Shown: in pieces, positions 24,001-39,000 of the stretch | Position numbering within the stretch: the stretch's first letter is position 1 | Layout of the letters: every line of letters starts with the position of its first letter | From: Pisaster brevispinus | Lineage: Eukaryota; Echinodermata; Asteroidea; Forcipulatida; Asteriidae | Direction of reading: 5' to 3' | Length of the DNA: 64,000 bases | Assembly: GCA_023634235.1 (NCBI GenBank) | Contig: JAMKCF010000015.1 | Coordinates: 9,830,087-9,894,086, forward strand | The notes under the pieces: generated by a model | What the model was told of the DNA's origin: nothing | Database searches by the model: none | What the model saw: only the letters and a program-made list of their open reading frames with translations | Position numbers and translations under genes: made by a program

Positions 24001-27000
24001 AGTTTGACCAAAGTATAATTATACTTCATAATCTTGGAAAAGTCAAACTGCGACTGAAATTTGTGACAATGAAGCTACGCAAAAAAATTGCATTACATTT
24101 ATAACCAATCAGCAGATACGAAACAATTTAAGTTCTTTCTGCTTGGTTTCTGTGATTCAATTTAGTGATCCAATCAGTAGCCTCCATGCATAATTCAGCC
24201 ACACACGGCAGAAACCCAGGTGTCCCGCTAAAGCTGCTAACCTGCAATAGTAGGTAAAATGGAACCAGCCAAAAAGCATGTTATCATCTTGTTCAATGAC
24301 AGCAGCATGTGGGTAACATCAAACAACTATGAAAGCATTGTAGTATACAGTACAAGTTATTCCTTGCACCAATGTCACAAACGGATAAGTCTGCCTCGAT
24401 CGGCATTTTGGGAGTCAAACTGCAGCCAGCGCTGGCCTTGATCGAGGCCTTCTGGATCAGTGCACCATAAAAATCTATCATTATACACCTTTCTATTGTT
24501 GATAAGCAACGCCCTGGTTGGCATGGACGGCCGAATGTTAGTAAAACATTCAATCGTGTTAACAGATGTTTTAACCAAATTCAACATTTTCTGCAAACTT
24601 TCAATTATATAAAATACCTCCCTTGATTGGTTGCTTTGTTTCCAACAAATTCAACACTATTTTTTATTTTTGTGTAACATCGCTACAAACTGTGACCATC
24701 TGTTTATGGTTTCCCAAAGTTTTCCAGCCTTGGTTGACAAAAACTCAGGCTGTGACATTGCAATAGAAAGGTCCATAGACTGTGCAAGTCTCCAGCATAT
24801 CTAACACAAAAACAACTGGATTAAAAACTATATTTGTCAAGTAAATAAAATCTTTTAAATAAATTATAAATACAAAATTCTTGAAAACCAAAAATTCCCA
24901 CAGCAAGTTGTTATTTTTATATAACACAAACAATTTGTTCAAATTATTATTTAAACAAAATTAAAACTTGGGAAAAGGATGCTTTTTTTTAGAAACCCCC
25001 TTCGCCAATGACGCTCAAATTTGTGTGTCCATCACATAGGTTTAATGACATTATGAATGTCAGTTGTGAGTTGGGCAAATTTCATAATTTCTTACAAGTG
25101 ACCAGAAACGAAGGTCAAGACTTATCCATGGGTTTTCTTCATTATTTTTTTGATCATCTGGATCCGCCAAACCAGCACGTCCAACTGTCAACACGCCTAA
25201 TCCATCACGTACACACGGCAATCGCTGGTCCAAGCATGGAACGTACAGACTAGGAGAAATGTGTTATGGTATGCTGAGTATAAAGCATTTGATCTTGAAT
25301 TGATAAGGGACCATGGATAAATTATGTCACGGGCACGGCTGCGTTCCAATGCGTTCCTATGCGTGCAAGCTCAAACAAAAGAAAACCAGCCCAGTGTCAC
25401 ACATTGTCACGCATTCTTCTAGAATTGGCCGGTCTTGTGGGAGACTCACTGTATAACAAAGGAACAATGGTGTTGACCAGCTTAAGAGTGCTTTTATGAG
25501 CACTGATTGTTTATTTGTTGTCATCGTGCATGACTGATTTAGCAAGCTTTCATCCCACACGGCCAAATTAAAAAACTAACATATCAACCATTATGCACTA
25601 TTATGATCGTGCACACCTCACTGGTAACCAGCGAATGACTGATAAATCAGTAAAATAGATAATACTACCAGTGGAATCTAGTCGTTGCTTGGGGCAAAAC
25701 CAGGCTCCAAAATGCCTGGAAAAGTAGTTCGAGATTTTTTGCCGACAAATTTTATGATAAGTTAGTCGTGTTACTTACTGATTGCAGTGTTGATGAAACA
25801 ACCTGCGAGCTGAATTCCTACATGTAGCTTGTAACAGTGTTTTCCTATTGGCTGAATTCCTAAATTGTGTAGGAATTCAGCCAATAGGAAACAAAGCGGG
25901 AAACAAATTTTCTCATAGGCCGGCTGCTTTTGGAACCTAATTAATAAGCACACCAGTTGTTTCAAAGGGGATTTACCTGGTATTGCGTCGGCACCTTTAT
26001 GCGTATTTAATGCATGTTTTCTTTTAGGGGCACCAGCGATTGAAGGTTGTTCTTTGCGTGGCTTTATGAGTGGTTTCCGCTTACACAAACTATTAATCAT
26101 ACGGATCGTAGTGCAGACTATCAAGGTACGCTCTCTACCCAAATGGGCTTTATGAATTGAAAAAGAAAAGAAAAAAGACCTTCCCCGTGATTAAAAGGTC
26201 GCCGCGTGAAAGAAAGGCTTGAGCAGATGCATGCTAGTTCTGGTTGTCGTTGAGTCTTTGCTATTTCCTCTCTGAATTCCAAGCTTAGATATCTATGCTG
26301 ATAAACCAATGGAAATAAAACTTAATATTCAACCTTTCAAGTGAGAAATACACGTAGCAGGATTTGTTCAGTTTGGCTTTTGCAATCTAAATGACTGACC
26401 ATACATCTGTCCAACCCATTGTCCGATAAACCTGAGCTAGACCGCAAACGCTAATCCTTCACACCTTTGAGGCCAACTTGCGAGCTGCGTTGTACACGTA
26501 ATCCCACCAGCAAAAGCCACAAACAATAGAATTCGGTAATGAGGGTACCTCATCACTAGAGCGCAAATCCAAAGGTTGCACGGGGCCATGACAATTTTGG
26601 AACGACTCCATGCAGCCATGCGTCTGCACGCGTGCGAATGCATTCTTAATTTATCCATGGTCCCTAACATGAATTATCATCATGATTTACAAAAGTGAAT
26701 CTATTTATTCTTAGAAATTGCATATTTTATTACCCATTATCAATCAACTACCATTTTCATTTATATGGTGCAATTATGTACTTCAATTGTACTCATCAAT
26801 CATTGTTAGTTTCAAACAATGGTGCCCATCAAAGTCTGTCATGCAGAGGCAATTATACGCCATCAGCCAAAATGCCAACCAAGAACAAAGACATGCATCT
26901 ACAGTGTACAGGACCATTACTCTTGATATCATGCGCAGACCAAGCTCCAACATCATTATATTCTAGGGTGTAAACGCACACTTGACTAAAAGGCTGTGCA

Positions 27001-30000
27001 GTTTGGGATACCAATCGTTAGCAATCTCTGAAACCTTATGTCAACATGTTCAAGACACTTGGTTAACCTCCTCCAAGGAAAACTACTGCATCTTCTCACT
27101 TCCAAGGAGACATCAATAGATAAGTTTTGCAAATTCATGAACTTGATTACATGTTCACAAACACCGACTTTGCAGCACGCTGATCATGCTCTCGTCTATT
27201 CAATGATGTCCAGGTTCATCTATTGATTTACAAGACCTGGAATTTAATTTTTGAAAGGGCAAGGCCGTTTTCATTTTGCAAAGGGTACTTGGATTTGAAA
27301 ACTTCTGAAGGGGCAGCAAGGCCAATACCAAGGCAACGAAGACCATGGCCTCCATGGCCTTTGTGTAATTCCAGGCTCTATGGATGTGTTGCGGTAAAGG
27401 AGTACACGTTGCAGTCATTGTTTCATCCTCTAGCTGGGGCAAGAACACATAACGATGTAGATGTAGACAATGTAGATGTACATTGCCGAGAGACTATACA
27501 GACTAAACGTACAAGGAAAGTGTCTGTATGAACAAATTACTAAGAAAAGCAACACTCTTGGGTTGTAGAAAAACTTAATCAAATTTCAACCGGGGATGGC
27601 CTTCAAACATCACTTCAATTATCTGCTCCAGGGATTGGGCTCCTCTACATGCACATGTAAATATGAACATTGCGATAAATTGCTGTAATAATGAACTTCA
27701 CACAGTATAGAGATTCCTCAGGTCTATCGCCAGCATTCCTTGCTCTTCGCACTTGTATTCTCGCAATCATTGGACTACTCATCATATCTGCGAATATTCT
27801 TTGTATTGCTGTGATACGTCGCATCACTACTGCAGCAGACAGTACCAAAGTTCTTATGACATCACTTGCTGTCTCAGATCTGCTTGTTGGTTTTTCTGTT
27901 GTACTGGATGTTGTTCCTTCAGTTTTAGACAGATGGCCTTATGGTGCGCTCGGATGTGAAATTTTCACAGTTGTAAAATTTACAATTTTTCTTATGACAA
28001 TAGGTGCAATTGTATTTATAAATATTGAAAGATACCTAGCTATCACAAAACCTTTTAAGTTCCCAGTGTGGTGCTTCAAAAAGCGTGTCACCAAACTTGT
28101 AATTGGGTCATGGATTATTGCCCCATTTTTCATCACATCTTTGAAGTTCATATTTAAAGTACCTGCTAAGTATTTTGCATTTGAAGCATTCTGTTTTGCT
28201 GATATGAACCCAAATATTGCCAATATTTTAACCCTTATTATTGCAGTTGTATTACCAGTGCTTATATTTACTTGTGTTTACTTTCCAATAATTAAAATAA
28301 GTCGTAAACATGAACTGCGCAGAGGGGCCCAAAATGAAGATGCTGCGGACAACAAAGCCCTTAAGACATTCCTAGTAGTGGCTATAGTATTTTCTGGTTC
28401 TTACACACCATACTTGGTATACAGAATTGTTTCTCAGCAATCTACCTCTGACATCCCCTTGCTTCATTTCACATTAGCATGCTTAGGTGTCAGTAATAGT
28501 TTTGTCAATGTGCTCATTTACTGCATGTTTAATGCATCCTTTCGTCAAATAGCCAAACAAATTATTTCAGAAAAATTTCGTTGTTTCAAAAAGCCAAATA
28601 TTGTACCAGTGAATGTATAGTAAGCATACATTTGAAATGTGAGGTATTCACGATTAGACCAAATAGTGTACATAGTATTTTGAGCACTCCTCTCACTTCA
28701 ATAGAAACTAAATCATAACAAGAGTACATTAACTCCTACAAAATGTATCTTCTAGTTTCCAACTAACACATCATGCAAACAACCTCTGATTACAGAACAC
28801 AGTGGCAAACACCTGTTTTGTCTGGGATTAGCCATTGGTACATCAAAAATGAACAATGTAGAACAAAAAGACGATGCTTACTTTATGCCAGGCAGGTTGC
28901 GGACACTGTCTGTAATGTCTTCAGCATCTGGAGTGATCTTTTCAAGACTCTCAAGAGCACCCCAGAAGGACTTCTTCTTGTCTAAAAATGTCTTCTTAGC
29001 TGAAAAAACAAACATAAAGACGACAAACTATGCTCTTAATTTAATCATAATATTAATAATACGGCAGCTTACGGTTGAATGGCTTCTGACTGGCACCCCC
29101 GAACAAAGATATTGACTAACAGGGAGACCGCCAACATAGGGCTGAATAGCTCAGTTGGTAGAGCGCCAGTACGTTAATCCCAGTCAGTTTCCTTTGTGGT
29201 TTATTACTTGATATTAATAATAATAGTAGATTCTTATATAGCGCACAAATCCTAGATACTAGATCGAGGCGCTGTGAAGATGGAGCATGAGTTAGAATCG
29301 ATACAGTTCAGTTTTGAGCAATTTCTTAAACGTAGCAGTTGAGGTAGAAGAGTGGATGTTGTAGACAAAATTGTTCCAAAGGCGGGGCCAATAAAACCAA
29401 AGGCACCTCAGCCAACAGATTTGGAGCAGGTAGGAGTATTCAAGGTGAGTGGATCACGAGTTGATCTTGGTCTACTATCATGACTCACGGTGATAAAATG
29501 ATATGCGCCTAAAAAAGTAAAATGTAGCCTGGGAGTTGTTGGATTTCCAGATGATCAGGAGGATTTTGAATTTGATTCGTTGTTGAACGGGGAGCCAGGG
29601 CAGTTCACTGAGTACATTTATTGTCCCTTTGTTCAATATTGTCATTGAATAACAGAATATGAGAAGAAGTGATAAGTCCCAAGGAAACAATAAGTGCCTC
29701 TCGTTAACGGCTACAGGTAATTTTTATGGCCATTTTTAAAATATGCATGAACAAAATATTTGTAAAGGTTTTGATAGATCCTTATTAATTTCCCCCTTCA
29801 CAGTTGACTTGTAAAATGTTAATATCGATGAAATTATTTAGCTTTAATGTAAACTTCTTTCATCATCATGACAATGTCATCATCAACCATCATGACAACT
29901 TATGACTTACATGTAGCAATTAATCAGTGAGCATTTGATGCCAGGTAAAAGCCTTTGAAAACTATTGTGTTATTGGTTGGTTTAATTCCGAGGCTGGTTT

Positions 30001-33000
30001 ATTTCTGAAGTATTTGATTATTTCTGAGTTGTTTGTTTATTTTGCTAATGTTTCAGGCACGCGCAGTGTGTCCCTTGCTCACAGTGTTTTTTCCCGTTTT
30101 AAAAATCTGCATTTCAAAAGCACGTATTAAGCTTTTTTATTAATATTTTAAAATAGTTTCTGTACACAGTATTATTATTTTTGTGTGTGAAATATGTGTT
30201 TATTTTTGAGAAAAAAATATTCATCTCAATTTATTTACTTATTAAAATGGGAAACTTTGTTGAATTATTTACATCCTTTATTTTGGCTTGTATTTATTTT
30301 AATTTTATGTAGGCCTCAATTTTAAAAACACGTGGGGTTTTTGTGTCTATTTAAGTATTTATTACTGTCTTCTTCTTTTTTTTGCATATCACTTTTGTTT
30401 TGTGGCTTAAAATTTTATTTTTGTGTAAGTTCCTTAAATTTGTGTGATTTAATGTATGGTTTTGTTTTTTGTTTGCTTGTTTGTTTGCTTTTGTTTTTTG
30501 TGTTTTCTGTTTTGTATCTATTTATTTTTTACACAAAGACATGAGAAAACTGCCTCTTTTGAAAAATAGGACTATACACTGAAAATCCCTGCCATCACTG
30601 TTCAAGCCTGCATCGTACATGTCGTACGGGTCTTATGGAGAGTACGTACAAACAGGCAAGGCTTACTTTTATGCAATTCTTTACATCATTATGTACATTT
30701 CCAATACTATTTTCTACATTCACATGGCTTTCTTGTTTAATGTTCTTGTTCCAATCAAAGTTATTTCATGAATGAGAGTGGACAAAACTGAAAAATCTAT
30801 GAAAAAAATCAGAAAAAATGTAATGATCATTGTCTGGAATTTGGGCAAGGTGACAAGGCATCAGTGCCCGCACATGACGTGAACCCCACTGGCTCCAACG
30901 AGACCTTGGTCATCTCAAAACTATTATTATCATTGTTACTTATTGTTACAATACAAAGCAGGGAAATAATTCGGCTCGTGTTGACAAGCCGAAAAGGAAG
31001 ATCCCATTTTTTTTATTGTCAATTTTTTTTTGATTTCACCATTTTTCCACTTAAAACGGTTTAATGTCCCAACCCTAATTGGCACTACAATATTTTATTT
31101 ATTGTGATTATTTGTGTGGCATGCAATTCCAATCCTCTTCCACATCTTCACATTTTATCATTAAATGTAGAGGGAAACTGCCACTATTCTCCATCCCCCA
31201 GTTGTACCTCCCCCTCCAATCTCATTAAACATAATAAACAAGTCAAGCTCCAAGCAGCTTACATTTTAATCCATGGCTAAAGATGTGTTCCATGACGACA
31301 AAGAGTTGCTGTAGAGGCACATGCTCATCATCCAGGGTTCTAGACTCAGCTAGTGCAGATTCAATCAGATTCTTGATGCACAGTTTAGCCACATTCACAA
31401 GGTTACTTCTCTCAACCAGCATAGGGTTTTTCATCACGCTGTTTTCTGCATAGTGGCAAAATTAAAAGAAAACAACATAAAAGTAGACAATTCTGATTCT
31501 TTAAAACTCTGATTCTTTAAAACTCTGATCTTTAAAATCTCTAACAATTCCAAATGTTCCATAATTCTTTACAAGGTTTTACTCAAACTACATTGTTTTG
31601 TATACATGTACATGTAGTACAAGTACTAGTATGATCAGGCAGTTTATGTATACATGTATAATGTTATGTACACAGTATTTTGGGTAGATATTGGTCAGCA
31701 GCTGCCACCTGTACTATCAAGCAATAACATTAAAGCAATGTAAAAAGTCAGTCAGGGTGCACGTACATATAATGTGTAAAAACTGATGGCACTGTCTAAT
31801 TCGCTGGCACTCCATGTATAAACATGCCATAACTGTTGAAATGCCATAAAATGAATAAAACGCTGTAAGAGCTAAGGGCAACTAAAAGTCAGTCACTAGT
31901 GTGCATACTGTAGTTATAATTGTGTAATACAATACAAAAGAATACATGCAGGTCATGTATAATAGACTATAATTATTAAATGCTAACTACTTGTACCCAT
32001 CCACTAGGGCGCTGAATAGAGAAAACAGTCTGTCGGGGGAAAAACCAACATCCTTCTGAATCTTGTAATAAGAATGTTCACTTTCTACTGTTAATGGTAA
32101 CAATCTTCTTAAATCTTTGCCAAAGTTCCTTCCTTTCTTCTAGTCAGTTCTGGGTACTAACATAGTTTTAAAATTCTCAAACTAGTCTCAGAAATTTCCA
32201 ATAGTGAATTGGGTACACACACTGGTTTAGCTCTCTCCCTTTTTATTTGTTACTTCTTTGTTTGTTTTTATTTTGGAGAAAGTTATTTGGGGTGACCTAA
32301 GTACAAACTTGCATCATCAACCTTTGAGTAATCCAGTACTATGTCATGTACATGTATATGTATGTATGTGTAGTCATGGTAGTGTCACAATAGAGACTCA
32401 TTGAAACTCAAATTCAACACAAAACAGAATAAAAACAAAACATTACAATGGCCTTTTGAAAAATCAAAGTTGTCAAACTAGAAAATAAATTCCACTAACA
32501 TTGAATAATTTTTGATAACCTCCACAAAGCTACACAAATTAGAACCTCTTTAACATTATTACTACATGTACATGTACCTTCTACATGTATATCAGGATTA
32601 AATACCAGATTCACGCAAACATGACGTACTTGTACTTGTAGCCAGTTCATCATAGACCTATGTCCAGTTACATAATGTGTCAGTTGATGTACACAAAGAC
32701 CCCGTTTACACTAGATCCAGAAAGGTGGATCAGACCCGGGTCTGATCTGGCAATGTGGATTAACGGCTAGTGTAAACGCAAAAAAGCCGGATCAGACCCG
32801 GTTCAAGATCCGGCAATTTTAATCCACCTTTCGAGGAGGGTTGAATCCGGCAATTGGTGGATCAAATCCGGCAAAGTGGATTCCAAATACAAGTGTAAAC
32901 GCAAAGGTGGATCAGACACCGCAATTCGATGTGGTCATTTCCGGTTTCGCTACGAACGCGCGCTTTTTGCTTGTGCTTTGGTGGGACATCCGTTGTTTTT

Positions 33001-36000
33001 TATATTTTTGTGTGTGCTGTGTGCACCATGGACTGTGCGTGTGTGAAACGTTTTGTTGTTTTTATACATACATCGTTACGTTCGGAGCTTGCGTTGTTGG
33101 TGTATTTTGTTAATTCCCATCTACAAAATATATCTAACTGCATGGTCGTTGTTATCCGTATCATTTGCTGTACTGTATTTTCTGCATTCTACCTTCTCAT
33201 TGATAATAATTATTTCTAGAAGTGGCGCGCTGTAATCGTGACCTTTGAGCTCTTTGCGAGGAGCGGTGACGTCGTGACCAATATACATCCGGTTCAAAAG
33301 TGGGATCGGAGCCGGATCAAGCGCTGGTGTAAACGCGACACAGGATCTTGATCTGCGGTCGTTAAACAAATGCCGGATCTCAATCCACCTTTTTGGATCT
33401 AGTGTAAACGCGGTGTAAAGGCCTACACAATGTACAAACATAGCAATGGAGTAGTCCTTAACTTAATGCAACAGCTAGGATGTTTTCTCATCCCTTGTGT
33501 GCAGGAATTTAATCAATAACGGCCTACATCAAAAGAGCACCCAGTGAAGCCAATTGATGTAATGACAACTAGTAACCCCAAATTAGCCATTTATTTAGCA
33601 AATCTGGGAAAAAATTTGAAAGAAGCCACTTTCAACTGATAATGGTAGGTATAGGTGTCACTATTTAACCAAAAAAAAGTAAGGACCGATAAGGGGGGGG
33701 AAATTGTTTTTTAGGGGGGGTTATTGAAACTAGGGGAGCCATTGACCCAAATTTTGCTCAAAGTATGTCGTGTTTGGTATCAAATGAAAGGAAATTGAAT
33801 TCTGGAAGTGATGTTTATTTTATCATCCAGTGAAAAGTTACAATTGATTGAGAACGTGGTGCTAGTTAACAAGGAATCGGCACGCTCATTACACAGTTTC
33901 TATGTAAAAAAGACCTGGAAACTACCGTAATACGTTATGTACAAATGTATCCATCAAAGTGTATCACATTGTTTGGAGGCTGATATCAACATGGTTCAAG
34001 GCATTTTGACTACAAGTAAAACAATTTGTTGATCAGAAATACTGTTTAGAAGGCTAAAATGGCAGTAAGCTCATTATAGGCCCTACAAGTTTAGCCAAAA
34101 CAAAAGGCTTGATAGAGGGAAAAGTGAAATTATACATGTGGCTTGTCATGGCCTAGCGGTCTACTTCACCGGACCCAAGCTCTGGTTTTATCAGCAGCAG
34201 AGTGTGGGTTCGAATCCCCGTCATGGCACGTCTGCCCTTGAGAAAGGCACTACTGTTTCGTAAAATATTGGGAAAGTAGTACATTCTGCTCTACCAGGCA
34301 GGATCCTAGGAGTAAGTGGCAACGTGCCCTTGGTGACAGTTGATTCGGGTCGACAGCCCAAATCAGTTAAGTGATCGAATCCCCCACCTTGAAGTGGCCA
34401 TCCGGCTTTGTGATATTAGGCGATATCTCGCCTTTACAAAAAAAACATGTTGCCTTGTGCAAGCAAGTCATGAGTTGAGACCATGTGTGACCACGAAATA
34501 TATTTTGATGGTATTCAATATAATGCATCATATTTTTTTTAAACATGTAGAGAGAAAAAGAGGACCGAAAAGAGGACTCAAAATGTTCAAAAGCTTGAAG
34601 TTTTGTCAGTTATGAAGCTTCTTCTTCTCATGTCGAGTGAGAATCAAGTATTGAAAAGCAGGCTTAAAAACGCTTGAGGCGTCATATACAGTTCTTTATA
34701 GAAATAAAGAGGCGAAAGGGGGAGGTAGGAAAAATGAACATGGTTAAGCGCAACTTGTGTGTAGGGGGTGGGGCGGAGGGAAAGGGGGGTGTGAGAAAAA
34801 AAAAGAGAGACCGAGTGCCTAGACAGCACACAGTTTCCTTTTTTTCTCACACCTCTCTCCTTTCTGTAGTCCCCAACCCCCACAACACACACGCATACCT
34901 GTTTTCTTTTTTTGCCCTTCACCATTTGTTCATTTTTCCTACCTCCCCATGTCTTCAATCAATTGATGGATACATAGTAACGTATTACGGTAGTTTCAAG
35001 GTCTTTTTTACATAGAAACGGTGTAATGAGCGTGCCGATTCCTTGTTAACTACATGTAGCACCACCCCTGACCACGTCTTCAATCAAGTGTAACTTTTCA
35101 CAGGATAATAAAATGACAAAATAAACATCACTTTCAGCATTTAGAATTCAATTTCCTTTCATTTGATAACAAACACAACATACTTTGAGCAAAATTTGGG
35201 TCAATGACCCCCCAGTTTCAATGACCCCCCCCCCCCACGAAAAAAAATTTCACCACCCCCTATCGGTCCTTACTTTTTTTGGTCAATGTTGACACCCATA
35301 CCTACCATTATCAGTTGAAATTGGCTTCTTTCCAATTTTTTCCCAGATGAAATCTAATTTATGGATACTAAACATAGGTTAGACCTAAAGGACTTTCACT
35401 TTCATACAGTATCGTTGGAAATGTTAACCTTTTATTTTAAATAAGTAGATTTACTCTATATAAAAAGAGTTTTTATTCACAGAACAAATCATCTTCTTTA
35501 ACATTCCAAACCAGTGATATAGAAGTTCACAAAGTTGTATCTCTATGGTTCACAGTGAAAAAACATGAGGTCAAAAGTTCAACAACACATGTGTAACTCC
35601 TAAACCACATAATAAAAAAAACTCAAATTCATGTTTCAGAGTTTCTTCCTTTGACCAAACAAGTATAGAAGCAAATTAATTTAAAGACAATCTGTGACAG
35701 GTTGATTTGACACAAAATGACCAGTGTCCAAAAAATCTTTGCTGGGATTCCAAATTCACCAGTTCATAAAAACATGTCACATGATTGAGTGTTTGGCAAC
35801 GTGCCAGCACTATGTCTTTCAATGCATAAAATGGCAAACCTAGTGATTCGCTCATTTTATTTATGCTAATTAGTGCAACTACAAAATTATTCCCTGTTAC
35901 AGTGTAGGTGAAAATGGTTGAAGTGCAGAACCAGATTAGTATTTTATTTTGACAGGATCTGTCATTCCTCTGCGGATCTCTGGGGATACCACAAAGAATG

Positions 36001-39000
36001 AAGAAACTAACTAAAGCCTGTGTGTCAACACACTTAAACAAAGTATAAACAAACCAACAACAACAATAAATGAAAACAAAAAGAAACAATGGAAGTGAAG
36101 TGAGTAAATAAGCTCAGGGAAACTAATAAATAAAAAACAGTCACATGAACATTTATGAAAGTCCATTGTGTTCAAATACACATGGAAGGGCATTAATAAA
36201 AAACAGTACCACCCATGAACCTCAAATAAGCTAATAAAAAATAATAATAATGTTAATAACAATACGAGACATTTACGAGACATTTACGAGACATTATGCA
36301 GGAACACATTCTATGCGCAACACATAACATAAAACAATGAAAAAACATACTAAAATGTACATTAATAGAGGTCACTGAATTAACATTAATCACTAATTGA
36401 ACACAAAATGATTTTAAACATTATGATGGAAGTCGAAACAGAAACAGTACACTAATTCCAATTATATGAAGTACTGTACTTTCAATCAATAGGCCTACAT
36501 CTCATCAGTAATGTCACCAAAGCTTTTTTAGAACCGGTTAATTTTACACTTCATCTGAGTGAAGCGAGGCCCTGAGCGCTTGCGGGAGGTGTTTAGCAGG
36601 GGTCCAGGGGGTGCAACCCCCGGGCGGGGGTTTATTGGGGCAGCGCCCCTTTTTGGAAAACATTCACATTTTACACCATAAAAAGTACATATTTTAAGGG
36701 TTTTAGACTCTACAAAAATTGTTAAGTTGGCTTAACGGGCCAGAAAAAATAGGGTAGTAAGGTGGGGATTTTGTAACTTAATTTTTGTTTAAATCATCAC
36801 ATTTTTGTTACATTTACTTCTGAACCAGGGTTTGTTGTACACATGAAAATTGTTGCAACTAAAACATAAAATCCTTCATGTCACAGGAACTTTGATGTAA
36901 TCACACTGACTGGCTGTTCATGTTACAGTAAGGACACAATAATATTCATTTTCAAATTATTAATGTTGTGCACCTAGGTTTATTTCCAAAACATGTAATG
37001 TATTTTTTAGAACTGGTTAGTGCCAACCAGCCCCAACCAGTGTAGTCACAACACTGCATCTCATTACTGGATATTCATGAATAAAGTCAAATGAAGGCAA
37101 TACTCATTGAAGTACATGTAATGAATAAATCCACTCGTCAATGAATACCATCAGACCATGGCAAAACTCCAGTCAATATATCCTAATTTGTACATAAATG
37201 TACTGTTTTCGGTGTATTCAATTTTAGGAATCTAAATATACTACATGGTATGTAAAAAATGTACAGTATGTACGTTGTGTTAGCTGTACATGGTTTACAT
37301 GTACTGCACAGCACACAGGTCTATTATCTGATGCACATCTCATAACACATTTGAAGTGACCATGTATGTAAAATGTATCAAAGTAATAAATCATGGTAAA
37401 CAAAAATGCTGCCAGCTTTGAGAGTTCGGCCCAATCATCAGATATATAATTTAGAACCTAATTGTCAATGCACAAGGCCCTATAGCCTATTGTACCTGTA
37501 GGCTATTAAATGCATTTACTATCATTGAATCAGACATTTTCAAAAATGAGTTATTTGGTCTGGATAAAAAATATTCTGCAAGTAGTTTACAGTTTACATT
37601 GTACAACCCACAGTGCTCATGTACACAGAGTTCATGTACACATGACAAATTGGATTGGCCTACATGTATGTTTGACATCTACAGTATGACATTTTATACT
37701 TGTAAAACTGTTTTGTTTGTGGTTTTATTTTACAATCACCCTGATAATACAGCTAAATAGATACAGCTTTCCCCCTATAGACAATGGCTAGCCTTGAAAT
37801 CACATAAAATGCTCATAAGGGCATTTCCTGGCACTGTAGCAGGCGAGACACAGTCTTATATTCAATTGAATATTAAATTCCACATAACACCAAGAATAGC
37901 AGATGAGATTAAGTTTATAAGAGACATTTTTTTCATACAAAAAATCCATAAAAATCCTCCACTGCCATCTGATGATTTACACTGATCTTCTTCCAAATGT
38001 CCATTGAGTTCTGCACACTTTCGCTTAGATTCCAATACATCATGTAATTGTGGCATTGAGACTGTTTTGTAATCATGTGATGTCACATTGTTTATTTAAA
38101 ATACATCTATCACTTGGGGAATGACCCAAGGTTTGGATTTGGTGATATGGTTTGTGTTTGTATAGAGTGCAACAAATAGTTAATGGCCTGATGTTTTGAC
38201 CCTAGCACACAAAACACATAAACAGGTATGTAACAGAAGCACACAGAAAAAGCAACGGATGAACAATAAAAAGGGGGAGGGGTTAGAGGGAAGGGGTTGC
38301 TTTAACCACAAGAGGTTGGACACATAACAGACCAAATTGAAGGTGGGAAGAGGGAGAAAAAGTAACTAATTAGTGAATGGGACAGACTTAAAAGGGGGTA
38401 TCAATTGAAAAAAGAGAAGGCAAAGACAAAAAGTTGTTAGTCATTTCCTTCCTGGATAATTCAGACCACAGGGTTGAATGGTCTGAATGCACCTCGTTAA
38501 TTGTGTCAATCTATTTAATGCAGCATTTTAGTTCAATTCATTGTTTAAATCATAAATTCTTTTAAATCATAAACACGTATGTTAGTGTTGAGCCCAGGAG
38601 TCCTGTCATTTTTGTATAAATACTACTATGCCATCCTAGATATGAGGGTCCGTTTCTGTGGTGGAAACATGTCACAGCTCCATAATTCAAATGTTGCGTA
38701 TCAGAAGCTACTAATATCACCGGATTAACTTTCCATGGCATGAGCATACAATTTGTGACGGTAAATTTTCAGCGCAAGATTTTCCTTGTAAATGCATAAT
38801 TTTTGAGAAATAAGTCAGTTCTCAACGTTAATAACTTTCCATTTGTTCATTCTTTCAATCATGCCTGTAACGTGTTAAGCGCAGGGTGTTCATTTGAAGT
38901 GAGATTGTACAGCGGTATGCCTTACTGTGTTGAAAGTTTAATGTTGATACTGTTACTGAATTACTTTACAAAAATGTACGCAGCCATGGAATAATAATCC

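Larger units (their letters stand above)
33601..35348. mobile_element. Long-armed foldback element, about 1.75 kb
   Basis: A left arm from ATCTGGGAAAAAAT (about 33602) to about 33960 is repeated inverted at about 34970-35348 with high identity, including CGGCACGCTCATTACAC and ACTACCGTAATACGTTA. Between the arms lie a tRNA-derived SINE and a second smaller inverted repeat. No protein is encoded. It sits in RUFY intron 1. Confidence 0.8.

Noticed and set aside
34644..35015. Overlapping opposite-strand open frames of 104 and 113 residues
   Set aside because: They are mirror products of an inverted repeat inside a foldback element and show no domain.
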